Shown here: positions 1-5,332 of the stretch, piece by piece | How the letters are laid out: each line of letters begins with the position of its first letter | Position numbering within the stretch: position 1 is the first letter of the stretch | Assembly: GCA_014523485.1 (NCBI GenBank) | Contig: JAATVK010000102.1 | Location: 1-7,449, forward strand | Direction: 5' to 3' | DNA length: 7,449 nucleotides | DNA from: Nitrososphaerales archaeon TH5894 | GTDB taxonomy: Archaea > Thermoproteota > Nitrososphaeria > Nitrososphaerales > Nitrososphaeraceae | Notes under the pieces: model-generated | Databases searched by the model: none | Seen by the model: the letters and a program-made list of their open reading frames with translations, nothing else | Told to the model about the DNA's origin: nothing | Made by a program: the position numbers and the translations under genes

Positions 1-506
1 CAAAATATCAATCCAAAATCATGTGTGTATGGTTGTAGTATTCAGATTTACTGGAATTCTTCAGTAAATGAGTATTGGGAAGTATTTACAAAAAAGAAGC
101 ATATTTGTCCTAATAGGGGGAACAAATCTTCAGGAACTACTACTACAACAATAACAAAAGACGCAATAACTCCACCATCAACAGCACAAAACCTCGTTAT
201 TTCAATCCCTCTGCTAGAAAACGAACACCCTATGCCTCTTTTGCAAACCAACAATCTAAACCCAAGATGTATAATTCATTTGAATATTTGCAAGGTTCAA
301 TAGCAGAAATACAAAAGAAATACGAGATTTTGTCTGATATTGTTACGGAGTATGGAGGTAAAGTACATGGTTCTCAAAGGGATAGAGATCCTAAAACTAG
401 TCTCATTGACGTGTTAGTATATTATGAAGTTCCTTTTGGACAAAGGGAAGAAGTGAAAAGGAAGTTTAATGACTTTGTTTTATCTATTATAACTCGAACT
501 AATTAG
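1..506 (+). pseudogene. Cys/His zinc-binding protein, 5'-truncated by window edge and frameshifted
   Basis: The gene enters from the left edge, reading in the frame of base 1. That part shows a putative metal site, C-x3-C (CVYGC) about 20 residues before H-x-C (HICPNR). This frame then runs into a low-complexity Thr/Pro stretch, while the frame of base 3 opens just after a stop at 114-116. The second frame reads an Arg/Asn linker, a basic segment (KPRYFNPSARKRTPYASF), and a charged C-terminal domain with YLQGSIAEIQKKYE and VYYEVPFGQREEVKRKF, stopping at 504-506. One extra G in the GGGGG run at 116-120 would join both halves as ...CPNRGEQIF.... A GTG at 25 or ATG at 267 could be taken as starts, but protein-like sequence continues upstream of each. 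The protein resembles small thaumarchaeal proteins with an N-terminal Cys/His site and a helical tail; this is from memory and the function is unknown. Its end lies 17 bp from the end of the convergent next gene. The break could be a true mutation, a sequencing error, or -1 slippage at GGG. Confidence 0.6.
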
Positions 507-523
507 TAGTCAGTTGACTTTAT

Positions 524-946
524 TTATTTATAGTTTCGATATCCTGGATTCTTAGCAATATCATCATCATCTTCTATAGGATAAAATGTATGATTATAAC
601 TCCATTCTAGGTCTGTAGGTTCGTTGCATTTATCAACACCAATTCGTGTAATTGCAATTTTTGCTGGATTAACATCAGAAATTCTTATGAATCTATTTCT
701 TTCTAAAAAAATTATAACAGGCTCAACAACGCGAGAATAGTCTGAATTTCCCTTTAGATCTACATATTTTTGATATTTCTCTGGATCTGCTTTGAAACCA
801 TTCATTGGTGTTTGTGCAAAAACTTGTTGTTTTAATATAAATTTCGCAGGATTACTTCCAGACAATCTATTCAAACAATTAAGAAACCAGGGTGCTAAAA
901 TTCTAATATCTTGATTGTCATCTCCTACACTAACATTGAAATCCAT
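524..946 (-). CDS. Hypothetical protein, probable winged-helix fold (140 aa)
   Basis: The start is ATG (944-946). A TATA-like AT stretch at about 968-980 is centred some 27 bp upstream, which suits a leaderless transcript. I do not recognise a named family. Residues about 15-60 look helical (ILAPWFLNCLNRL). Residues about 75-105, EPVIIFLERNRFIRISD followed by KIAITRIGVDKC, have the pattern of a recognition helix and beta-wing ending in an 'I-x-I-T-x-x-G' strand, as in many small archaeal winged-helix proteins. The C-terminus is acidic (EDDDD) and aromatic. There are no membrane segments or signal peptide. It converges on the broken gene to its left with only 17 bp between stop codons, and its upstream side faces a pseudogene zone. 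A DNA-binding or protein-interaction role is inference from the pattern. That the frame is a real gene is well supported by its length and composition. Confidence 0.75.
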   Translation of the reverse strand: MDFNVSVGDDNQDIRILAPWFLNCLNRLSGSNPAKFILKQQVFAQTPMNGFKADPEKYQKYVDLKGNSDYSRVVEPVIIFLERNRFIRISDVNPAKIAITRIGVDKCNEPTDLEWSYNHTFYPIEDDDDIAKNPGYRNYK

Positions 947-1122
947 TTAATTACTTATCTAGAATGTATTATTAAAAAAGATTGTCACTTTAAGCAGAGG
1001 CAATATGAATAGAAAAGTTATTAGCAATTATAATTATAACACTATCCCTCCCCCTTCCTCTCGTTTTAGTGTCCTTTTGATTATGTTCTATATCTTTCTT
1101 TATTTTCGGAAGAATAATTATA

Positions 1123-1360
1123 ATGGGTCGGACAATACCATCGTTTAGGATTGCTACTGTATGGGAAGAGGAAAAATGGAAACTTGAATATATTTGAGGA
1201 ATAAGAACGAGAAAAGTATTCCATCATTCCAAGATCTTAACAGAAAAAAACTTTTTTCCATCCTTCTTCCGTTTTTGATGTTTCTTCACCTAGTTCTGAT
1301 GGTGAGGGTGATGAGGATATTAACGCTTATGATAAAAATAACAAGCAACAACAATACTAA
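1123..1360 (+). pseudogene. Remnant of an MGRTIPS-type conserved archaeal protein, multiply frameshifted
   Basis: ATG at 1123 opens a 24-codon frame beginning MGRTIPSFRIATVWEEEKWK, ending at TGA 1195-1197. From memory this N-terminus belongs to a short conserved protein family common in Nitrososphaera-type archaea (and seen elsewhere), whose members start MGRT-[IV]-PS-[FY]-R-x-A and continue with W-x-x-F-R and a charged helix. The continuation (IYLRNKNEKSI) is found in the next frame (from about 1188). A third frame (1241-1360) then gives an acidic Ser/Asp-rich tail (FHPSSVFDVSSPSSDGEGDE) ending at TAA 1358-1360. No single frame keeps the family's usual length of roughly 80-110 residues, so the gene is read as decayed through at least two frame changes. 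The family's cellular role is not known to me. A TTG-started ORF at 1194-1376 crosses this region but mixes frames and looks spurious after the first 20 codons. Confidence 0.45.
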
Positions 1361-1431
1361 AACAGGAATTACATAAATGAAAAAATTTTTCTTTTATATT
1401 AAGAAAACAAAATAGAAAACTATTTGAAAAA

Positions 1432-1599
1432 ATGTTAAAATCATCATACAAATATTCAGATGCAATAAATGCTAAAGGAAAAGAATTTTCTACACAATCA
1501 CAACTGATATCATTAATATTTGATCAACACAAAATGCTACTAATAAATGCAGTTAGCAACATCACTAACAATAACAACAAGAATAGTGTTAAAGAGTAA
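1432..1599 (+). CDS. Orphan small ORF (55 aa), doubtful
   Basis: ATG at 1432 to TAA at 1597-1599 gives a 55-residue protein that begins MLKSSYKYSDAINAKGKE. It has a central hydrophobic/helical segment (SQLISLIFDQHKMLLINAV) and an Asn-rich tail. I do not recognise it. It lies 70 bp after the broken MGRTIPS gene, with only A/T-rich sequence and no obvious ribosome binding site before it. A second frame overlaps its end; from ATG 1601 that frame reads 42 residues (MGVKLGAAITPIMFASS...) to TAG 1727-1729. It could be a continuation after a frameshift or chance. Either may be a leftover of the surrounding decayed genes. Positions 1730-1810 hold nothing else I can identify. Confidence 0.3.
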   Translation: MLKSSYKYSDAINAKGKEFSTQSQLISLIFDQHKMLLINAVSNITNNNNKNSVKE

Positions 1600-1810
1600 G
1601 ATGGGTGTTAAATTAGGAGCCGCAATAACACCCATTATGTTTGCATCTTCAATAATGAATAGAAATAGTAGATGCAATAATATATACACAATAAACAATA
1701 AAAGGATTATTATTCTGGATTTTAGATAGAATGTTAAATTATTAGTTTTCTCAGCAGAGGAAGTAATATCAAGATTTATTTGGATTTGCTATTACTACTA
1801 TAACATAAAC

Positions 1811-2030
1811 ATGCAAGAAAAAGTTGTCTGCCCTATGTGTAAACACCTTGGGTAAACACCTTGGTTTTAAAAGTCTTGTCTATGAGATTGATTGGCAAAG
1901 TTCTTTACAACAAATGGATGGATATTATAATGAAAATGGGGATTATGTTAAATCTAATTTGGATCCAAAAATAACAGCAATTAAGGCTTTTTGGTGTACT
2001 TATGGTCATTTTTGGATACAAACAAAATAA
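1811..2030 (+). pseudogene. Small zinc-ribbon protein disrupted by a 13-bp tandem duplication
   Basis: ATG at 1811 starts MQEKVVCPMCKHLG and stops at TAA 1853-1855. The sequence GTAAACACCTTGG is present twice in tandem at 1839-1864. Removing one copy joins the start exactly to the downstream frame and gives a 68-residue protein: N-terminal C7-x2-C10 (CPMC), a middle rich in aromatic and Asp/Asn residues (QQMDGYYNENGDYV), and a C-terminal FWCTYGHFWI with C58-x3-H62. CxxC followed by Cys and 'GH' is the layout of a one-zinc ribbon, as in many small archaeal proteins. The downstream frame can be entered from TTG 1824, but that start would lose the CPMC pair, so it is not preferred. The allele as written is out of frame; 13 is not a multiple of 3. 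A slipped-strand duplication is the simplest cause and is in principle reversible. The function of the intact protein is unknown. Confidence 0.7.
1839..1864 (+). repeat. Perfect 13-bp tandem direct repeat inside a gene
   Basis: Units 1839-1851 and 1852-1864 are both GTAAACACCTTGG, adjacent and without mismatch; the flanking bases differ. The repeat adds 13 bp to the zinc-ribbon gene, shifts its frame and creates an immediate TAA stop. Confidence 0.97.
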
Positions 2031-2319
2031 TAATATATATTATAATATATCAAAAACATTGTGATTTTTAGTTACTAATTTTTATTCTTAAATCAATTAG
2101 TAAAGAAGATTTATTGAATTTTTTGTTACCAACTTTAATAAAATATCAGTAGAGTAATAGTAGATTAATGAGTTAATTATCATAGCCTCATGATACCAAA
2201 AAGTAAGTGAGTCAAGAGGCTATGATTTTATGTCAAATGATGATGATTGTAGTATATTAATTACGAAATATTCAATTTAATAATTTCAGATAAATTTTTT
2301 AGTTTAGTGAGTTAAGTAG
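2031..2319. other. Non-coding stretch with a hairpin
   Basis: No convincing gene was seen on either strand; the only frames are below 30 codons. Immediately after the broken zinc-ribbon gene is an AT-only tract (2028-2048, alternating TA) that could end transcription. The main structured feature is the inverted repeat at 2179-2226. Confidence 0.5.
2179..2226. repeat. 11-bp perfect inverted repeat (stem-loop)
   Basis: The arms ATCATAGCCTC (2179-2189) and GAGGCTATGAT (2216-2226) are exact reverse complements. After one A/A mismatch, a TGA/TCA step (2191-2193 with 2212-2214) extends the stem, leaving an 18-nt loop. TTTTA follows the right arm. It could be a terminator, part of a small RNA, or a protein site. 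No gene ends close enough to decide which. Confidence 0.7.
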
Positions 2320-2442
2320 TTAAAAGCCATAACCCACCATTTTATTATTGGGATCAAAGCAATAATAAAAGATGGCTACGGCAGGTTTGTTTGTTGTGTG
2401 TGTGAATATTTCTTTTGGACTGTATTCATATTGCAGATACAT
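2320..2442 (-). CDS. Possible 40-aa small protein downstream of the helical-protein gene
   Basis: On the minus strand ATG at 2440-2442 reads 40 residues with normal protein composition (MYLQYEYSPKEIFTHTTNKP, then AVAIFYYCFDPNNKMVGYGF) and stops at TAA 2320-2322. The frame is open further upstream to 2505, reading KSDWVIITNTPKLISLQSLY before that Met. It therefore overlaps the last codons of the 2487-2789 gene in another frame. It may be a third gene of that operon, translated from the ATG, or a former C-terminal part displaced by a frameshift. I do not recognise the family. The dense aromatic residues and the Phe-Asp-Pro-Asn-Asn turn look selected, not random, but the length is too short to be sure. 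Confidence 0.4.
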   Translation of the reverse strand: MYLQYEYSPKEIFTHTTNKPAVAIFYYCFDPNNKMVGYGF

Positions 2443-2486
2443 ACTATATAATGATTGAAGAGAAATTAATTTGGGCGTGTTTGTTA

Positions 2487-2789
2487 TTATAACCCAATCT
2501 GATTTTTAATTTTCTCTTTTAACGTTGGTATCATTTGAAATATATTATTCGCAGCAAGAAGACTTGTACTTATTATTTGTTCTTGTGTAAATCCTGCGTT
2601 TGTTGCATAAACCATATATTTTTCAAAAATAGTAGCAATCACACAACCTAGATAGAAATCCATTTCATTATCTATATGTGCTTTCAGGTCTAATTCTCCT
2701 ACTTGAAATGCAGAAGAAATTGCTGGTATTTGTACAATGGAATCGTTTACCGCTTTGTCAAATACTTTCTTTAAATCTTCTGGATACAT
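2487..2789 (-). CDS. Hypothetical helical protein (100 aa)
   Basis: ATG at 2787-2789 lies 3 bp after the stop of the upstream zinc-ribbon gene (2793-3008), so the two are almost certainly co-transcribed. The protein is nearly all predicted helix: MYPEDLKKVFDKAVNDSIVQ, then IPAISSAFQVGELDLKAHID, then NEMDFYLGCVIATIFEKYMV, ending in KEKIKNQIGL. It has a single Cys, no transmembrane segment and no signal peptide. The composition suggests a small soluble helical bundle, perhaps a partner of the zinc-ribbon protein; the pairing is inference from the operon. I recall similar short helical proteins in Nitrososphaera genomes but no function. Directly downstream, an overlapping frame (2320-2505) may be a third gene. 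Confidence 0.75.
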   Translation of the reverse strand: MYPEDLKKVFDKAVNDSIVQIPAISSAFQVGELDLKAHIDNEMDFYLGCVIATIFEKYMVYATNAGFTQEQIISTSLLAANNIFQMIPTLKEKIKNQIGL

Positions 2790-2792
2790 TTT

Positions 2793-3008
2793 TTATAGTT
2801 TCTTCTTCAAATTCTTCTTATTATTTCTCTTAGCAAGGAATTTTCCGCCTGGACCCATTGTAACCGGAGTATTACCTCTATCCCATGCGGCTGACTTGCA
2901 TTTGGAACAATACAGAGGCGGATTATCTTTATCATATTTTTTTGAAGTCCATTCATATCTACAGACATCACATTCAAAAACTGTAACTAATTTCTCTTTT
3001 ATTACCAA
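2793..3008 (-). CDS. Zinc-ribbon protein (71 aa)
   Basis: The ribbon is C13-x2-C16 (FECDVCRYEW) and C34-x2-C37 (YCSKC), with a 17-residue spacer holding Trp and Tyr, followed by a Lys/Arg-rich tail (KRNNKKNLKKKL). This is the classic four-cysteine one-zinc or rubredoxin-like ribbon, common as tiny stand-alone proteins in ammonia-oxidising archaea and often linked to nucleic-acid or protein contacts. The basic tail would suit nucleic-acid binding (inference). The start is TTG at 3006-3008; there is no ATG or GTG upstream in frame before a stop, only an ATT at 3012-3014. The TATA-like TTATATAA at 3043-3050 supports transcription beginning a few bases before this point. It is the first gene of a two-gene (possibly three-gene) unit with the 100-aa helical protein. 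Confidence 0.8.
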   Translation of the reverse strand: MVIKEKLVTVFECDVCRYEWTSKKYDKDNPPLYCSKCKSAAWDRGNTPVTMGPGGKFLAKRNNKKNLKKKL

Positions 3009-3042
3009 TTGTTTAATATCAAAATAACTAATAGTTAAACCA

Positions 3043-3050
3043 TTATATAA
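3043..3050 (-). promoter_or_regulatory. TATA-like box for the 3008->2487 unit
   Basis: TTATATAA is centred about 38 bp before the TTG start, which predicts a transcript with a leader of roughly a dozen bases. Upstream, at 3034-3086, TTAAACCAT-like words recur, including AACCATTGGTT, a palindrome with a one-base centre, at about 3078-3088. These could be regulator contacts. Confidence 0.4.
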
Positions 3051-3386
3051 TCTTACCTATAGTTTAACCTATGATTAAACCATTGGTTAGTTTGCAGTAC
3101 GTGAAATAAGTAGCGCTAGAGTAATAGATTAATTAATTTAGATAGACCTCCTCTTGGTGTTATGAGTGACCAAGCAAGATTGCTACGCTAAATTAATTAA
3201 TTCTTGTGTTCTTTGGACTTTTGTATTGTCATTGTCTAATTTGGGGTTAATGATTAAATCACATATTGCTTAGAATATATTTATTGATATCTTAAATTCT
3301 CATTCTATGTTCTGAAATTAAGATTCATTTTAATAATTACAATAAGTATCTGTTATTAGGACAAAATAATAAAAAATGATGGAGGT
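3051..3386. other. Non-coding stretch with a nested inverted repeat
   Basis: No convincing gene was seen. It contains the 14-bp inverted repeat at 3128-3201. A short minus-strand frame (about 3270 down to a TAG at 3184-3186) reads protein-like residues (IINPKLDNDNTKVQRTQELI) with no start codon. That may be another gene remnant, but the evidence is weak. Confidence 0.4.
3128..3201. repeat. 14-bp inverted repeat enclosing a second stem
   Basis: The arms ATTAATTAATTTAG (3128-3141) and CTAAATTAATTAAT (3188-3201) are perfect complements. Between them CTTGGT (3153-3158) pairs with ACCAAG (3169-3174) around a 10-nt loop. The two stems are separated by an 11/13-nt internal loop with higher GC content than the surroundings. 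The nested arrangement suggests a folded RNA or a recombination/regulator site. An 11-mer TAGAGTAATAG just before the left arm (3117-3127) is also found at 2150-2160, before the other hairpin. Confidence 0.6.
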
Positions 3387-3569
3387 TTAAGGAATGTGGG
3401 CTGGTGGATTGTCAAAGTAGTCATCAATGGCTATTACTGTAGACACAGTACCACCGGATCTAATTGAGGCTCTCCACCCGTTTTCTGTGGCCAAGGGTTT
3501 TGATTCTGTCTGTAGGTATAGGACTACAGTTACACTATTGTTAACAATACTAACCCAACTTTTTGACTG
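3387..3569 (-). pseudogene. C-terminal remnant of an unidentified protein (60 codons, no start)
   Basis: The minus-strand frame between TAA 3570-3572 and TAA 3387-3389 reads 60 strongly protein-like residues, including SWVSIVNNSVTVVLYLQTES, then KPLATENGWRASIRSGGTVS, then TVIAIDDYFDNPPAHIP. It has no ATG, GTG or TTG near its beginning, so it looks like the last part of a gene whose front is gone. The alternating hydrophobic strands and Gly/Ser/Thr turns suggest a beta-sandwich-type domain. I do not recognise the family. It lies in the same frame as the double zinc-ribbon gene just upstream (stop 3594-3596), separated by two stops and seven sense codons. It is higher in GC than its surroundings. 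A 48-codon plus-strand ORF over the same bases (3427-3573) is judged its shadow. Confidence 0.5.
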
Positions 3570-3593
3570 TTAACAATAAATTGAGGTGAAGTT

Positions 3594-3923
3594 TTATTTT
3601 TTGGGTATATCTATTTCTATTGGTTGTAATTTACTTGGAGGAACACAATTAAGACAAAAGTTTTTCAAGTTGTCGTATTGAACATGACATTGTGGACATT
3701 CTTTTATAATCATTGTATAACTTCCGCTCCAATCAATTTCTGTTCCACAATTACTGCAAACTTTAGGTCTGTTAGTTGTTGAAGCATGAAGTATATTATC
3801 ACAGTTTCCACATCTATAAATGGATGTCATGTCAAAACCTTTTGTAAGTATATTATAGATGGTAGCAACAAATTTAACTTCAACAGGATCAGTAGGATTA
3901 AAAATTTTGGGTTTATTCTTCAT
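3594..3923 (-). CDS. Double zinc-ribbon protein (109 aa)
   Basis: Four CxxC pairs make two ribbons: C38-x2-C41 (CGNC) with C56-x2-C59 (CSNC), and C76-x2-C79 (CPQC) with C90-x2-C93 (CLNC). Before them is a 30-residue helix (DPVEVKFVATIYNILTKGF), and after them a Pro/Ile tail. Tandem ribbons of this spacing match the double-zinc-ribbon type, used as structural or protein/nucleic-acid contact modules; the partner here is unknown. ATG 3921-3923 is preferred. A TATA-like TTATTTAA at about 3944-3951 is centred some 25 bp upstream, fitting a leaderless mRNA. There are no membrane segments. Downstream on the same strand are a gene remnant (3387-3569) and the 3008->2487 unit. Confidence 0.85.
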   Translation of the reverse strand: MKNKPKIFNPTDPVEVKFVATIYNILTKGFDMTSIYRCGNCDNILHASTTNRPKVCSNCGTEIDWSGSYTMIIKECPQCHVQYDNLKNFCLNCVPPSKLQPIEIDIPKK

Positions 3924-4119
3924 AATCTTATTTGTATCTCAGAGTTAAATAACGTTTGTAAACTAAATTAATTTCATTAAAAACCATAGCCCTCTTCTGT
4001 CTACCTAGATAGAGCCAAGAATAATAACAAAAAAGAACTTATTAGAAGAATAATAATAGATATAACTCAAACTAGAATAATTCATTCATCGTTATCGTAG
4101 TAATAATCTATTTATTTAT

Positions 4120-4434
4120 TTAATCTAGTTTTTCTTTTAGTGATACAGTTTTATCTTTGACGGATTCTGTAATCGATTCCAACATACCCTTATCATCATC
4201 TTTTACTTCATCAGTTTCGAGTTCGTCATATGAAATGTTTAATCTTAATTCTGCACCATTGAAGCTTTGTATGTTTGATTTTGGAACCTTGTAAATGTGT
4301 TGACGCATTGCACCATCCTCGATTATTATATTTTTTTCATCATTTCCAATTATATTTCCGCATGATTTATCGTCTTTAGTTCTGATTCCTTTTCTATCTC
4401 TAACTAATTCAGTCCAGTTAATTGAGGTTGACAT
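4120..4434 (-). CDS. PRC-barrel-like small protein (104 aa)
   Basis: Residues about 5-70 follow the pattern of a short beta-barrel: INWTELV, then KGIRTKDDKSCGNIIG ('specific feature, connection to a regulated or stored state' strand pair), then KNIIIEDG, then HIYKVPKSNIQSFNGAELRL. The 'Y-x-[VI]-P-K-x-x-[IV]-x-x-[FY]-[DN]-G' segment is typical of PRC-barrel-like domains of archaeal and bacterial stress or general-conditioning proteins. The C-terminal third (residues 73-104) is a charged helix (DDDKGMLESITESVKDKT). It has no signal peptide and is probably cytoplasmic. In Nitrososphaera and Nitrosocosmicus such proteins occur in many copies, usually linked to stress (family knowledge, recalled). 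ATG 4432-4434 is the only sensible start. A TATA-like stretch at about 4456-4461 lies some 25 bp upstream and is overlapped by a perfect palindrome (4458-4476), so repression at the promoter is plausible. Confidence 0.75.
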   Translation of the reverse strand: MSTSINWTELVRDRKGIRTKDDKSCGNIIGNDEKNIIIEDGAMRQHIYKVPKSNIQSFNGAELRLNISYDELETDEVKDDDKGMLESITESVKDKTVSLKEKLD

Positions 4435-4709
4435 ATTAAGCTTTATATTTTATGATATATAGGGATTCTCCCTATAACTATTAAGATAGATAAGATGAGA
4501 GGAGTTTTTTTGTTATATTGCAGATATTTAAAATTTAGAATCTTAAGTGTTTCAAATATGGGAAAAACATGTGATATACAACACAATCTTGTAGGTTAGT
4601 TAAACAGATATTGCTCCATTTAAGAATTATTATATTTTATATTGATTTATTTTGCTTAGCTTGCTTTGATTTGAATTGAATAGGATTAAATAAAATTCTC
4701 GATATCTTT
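4435..4709. other. Divergent intergenic region
   Basis: It carries promoters for the leftward PRC-barrel gene and the rightward C2H2 gene. Besides the palindrome there is a run of seven T at 4505-4511. AT-rich words at 4628-4645 and TTAAATAAAA at 4686-4695 are candidate TATA boxes for the gene at 4710; the second is only about 20 bp from the ATG. No gene was seen. Confidence 0.4.
4458..4476. promoter_or_regulatory. Perfect palindrome over the PRC-barrel gene promoter (putative operator)
   Basis: TATAGGGA (4458-4465) and TCCCTATA (4469-4476) are exact complements around TTC. The site lies 24-42 bp upstream of the 4434 start and overlaps the place where the TATA box and BRE of a leaderless archaeal promoter should be. 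A dimeric repressor bound here would block the transcription factors. The regulator is unknown. Confidence 0.55.
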
Positions 4710-5177
4710 ATGAGTATAAAATTGTCCTCTCCAAATTATGATGATATTGTTAATAAAGAAAAAATCAAAAATTTAGAAATTAATATCGACGAAGTTAACA
4801 AAATCGTTAATAGAAATAATATTATACATAAAAAAATCCAACTTTGGACAAACGATAAAAGCAACGAGTATGCCATATGTTTACTATTTGATTCAGACCA
4901 AAAAATAGATAATGCACAGTTTATCGCCTCAACGAATCCTAATGAAAAATACCTACATCTCATTGCAGAAACAGATAATATCAAAGACCTACAACATGGA
5001 TGGGATTATACATTGAGAGAATTGATAGAAAATTATAAAAAAAATTGCTATCAAAAAATTAGCGGAGATGGTGTTCAATCTCTCAAACTAATTCCTTTTC
5101 ATAAATGCACATACTGTGATAAAGAACTATCTAGTCAAGAGGAAAAAAAGAAACATGAATTTGTATGGCATATCTAG
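4710..5177 (+). CDS. Protein with a C-terminal C2H2 zinc finger (155 aa)
   Basis: The last 23 residues hold C133-x2-C136-x12-H149-x4-H154 (HKCTYCDKELSSQEEKKKHE, then FVWH), an almost canonical single C2H2 finger ending one residue before the stop. Residues 1-50 are a charged, mostly helical region (NKEKIKNLEINIDEVNKIVN). Residues 50-120 alternate strands and helices (EYAICLLFDSDQKIDN, KYLHLIAETDNIKDLQHGWD, YTLRELIENYKKN). I do not recognise that core. Single C2H2 fingers of this sort are frequent in archaeal proteins and may bind DNA, RNA or a protein partner. The start is ATG 4710 with an AT-rich promoter just upstream and no Shine-Dalgarno. It stands alone: PRC-barrel gene divergent to the left, decayed sequence to the right. 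There are no membrane segments, so it is likely cytoplasmic. Confidence 0.8.
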   Translation: MSIKLSSPNYDDIVNKEKIKNLEINIDEVNKIVNRNNIIHKKIQLWTNDKSNEYAICLLFDSDQKIDNAQFIASTNPNEKYLHLIAETDNIKDLQHGWDYTLRELIENYKKNCYQKISGDGVQSLKLIPFHKCTYCDKELSSQEEKKKHEFVWHI

Positions 5178-5332
5178 AAAATAAAGTTTTAATATTAAAA
5201 AAAATGTTACTAAAATAGATGCAAATGTCCTTCAATCAGACAGTCTACTATCTGTTGATATAAAAACAAAGTAGGATATATTGTCAAAATTATAGAGTAC
5301 CTTTAAATAATCTTGAAATTGAAATATGTTAA

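Noticed and set aside
48..254. 68-codon minus-strand frame opposite the first gene
   Set aside because: Opposes a Cys/His protein with clear motifs; its Val run comes from the ACT/ACA repeats on the other strand.
1005..1148. 47-codon ORF with a possible membrane segment
   Set aside because: Overlaps the MGRTIPS start in another frame, no promoter or family signal; probably chance.
2326..2376. Inverted repeats AGCCAT/ATGGCT and TTTATTATT/AATAATAAA
   Set aside because: Could form a hairpin, but they lie inside the possible 40-aa gene and consist of simple AT words; not independent evidence of a structured RNA.
2737..3027. 96-codon plus-strand frame
   Set aside because: Lies opposite the zinc-ribbon/helical gene pair; Phe-rich because the opposite strand is Lys-rich.
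3427..3573. 48-codon plus-strand ORF starting MAITVDTVPP
   Set aside because: The minus-strand frame over the same bases has better protein-like composition and a longer open stretch; the plus frame is kept only as an alternative.
3786..3971. 61-codon plus-strand frame
   Set aside because: Opposite the double zinc-ribbon gene; no features of its own.
4736..4984. 82-codon minus-strand frame
   Set aside because: Complement of the C2H2 gene; apparent hydrophobicity is a by-product of Asn/Lys codons.
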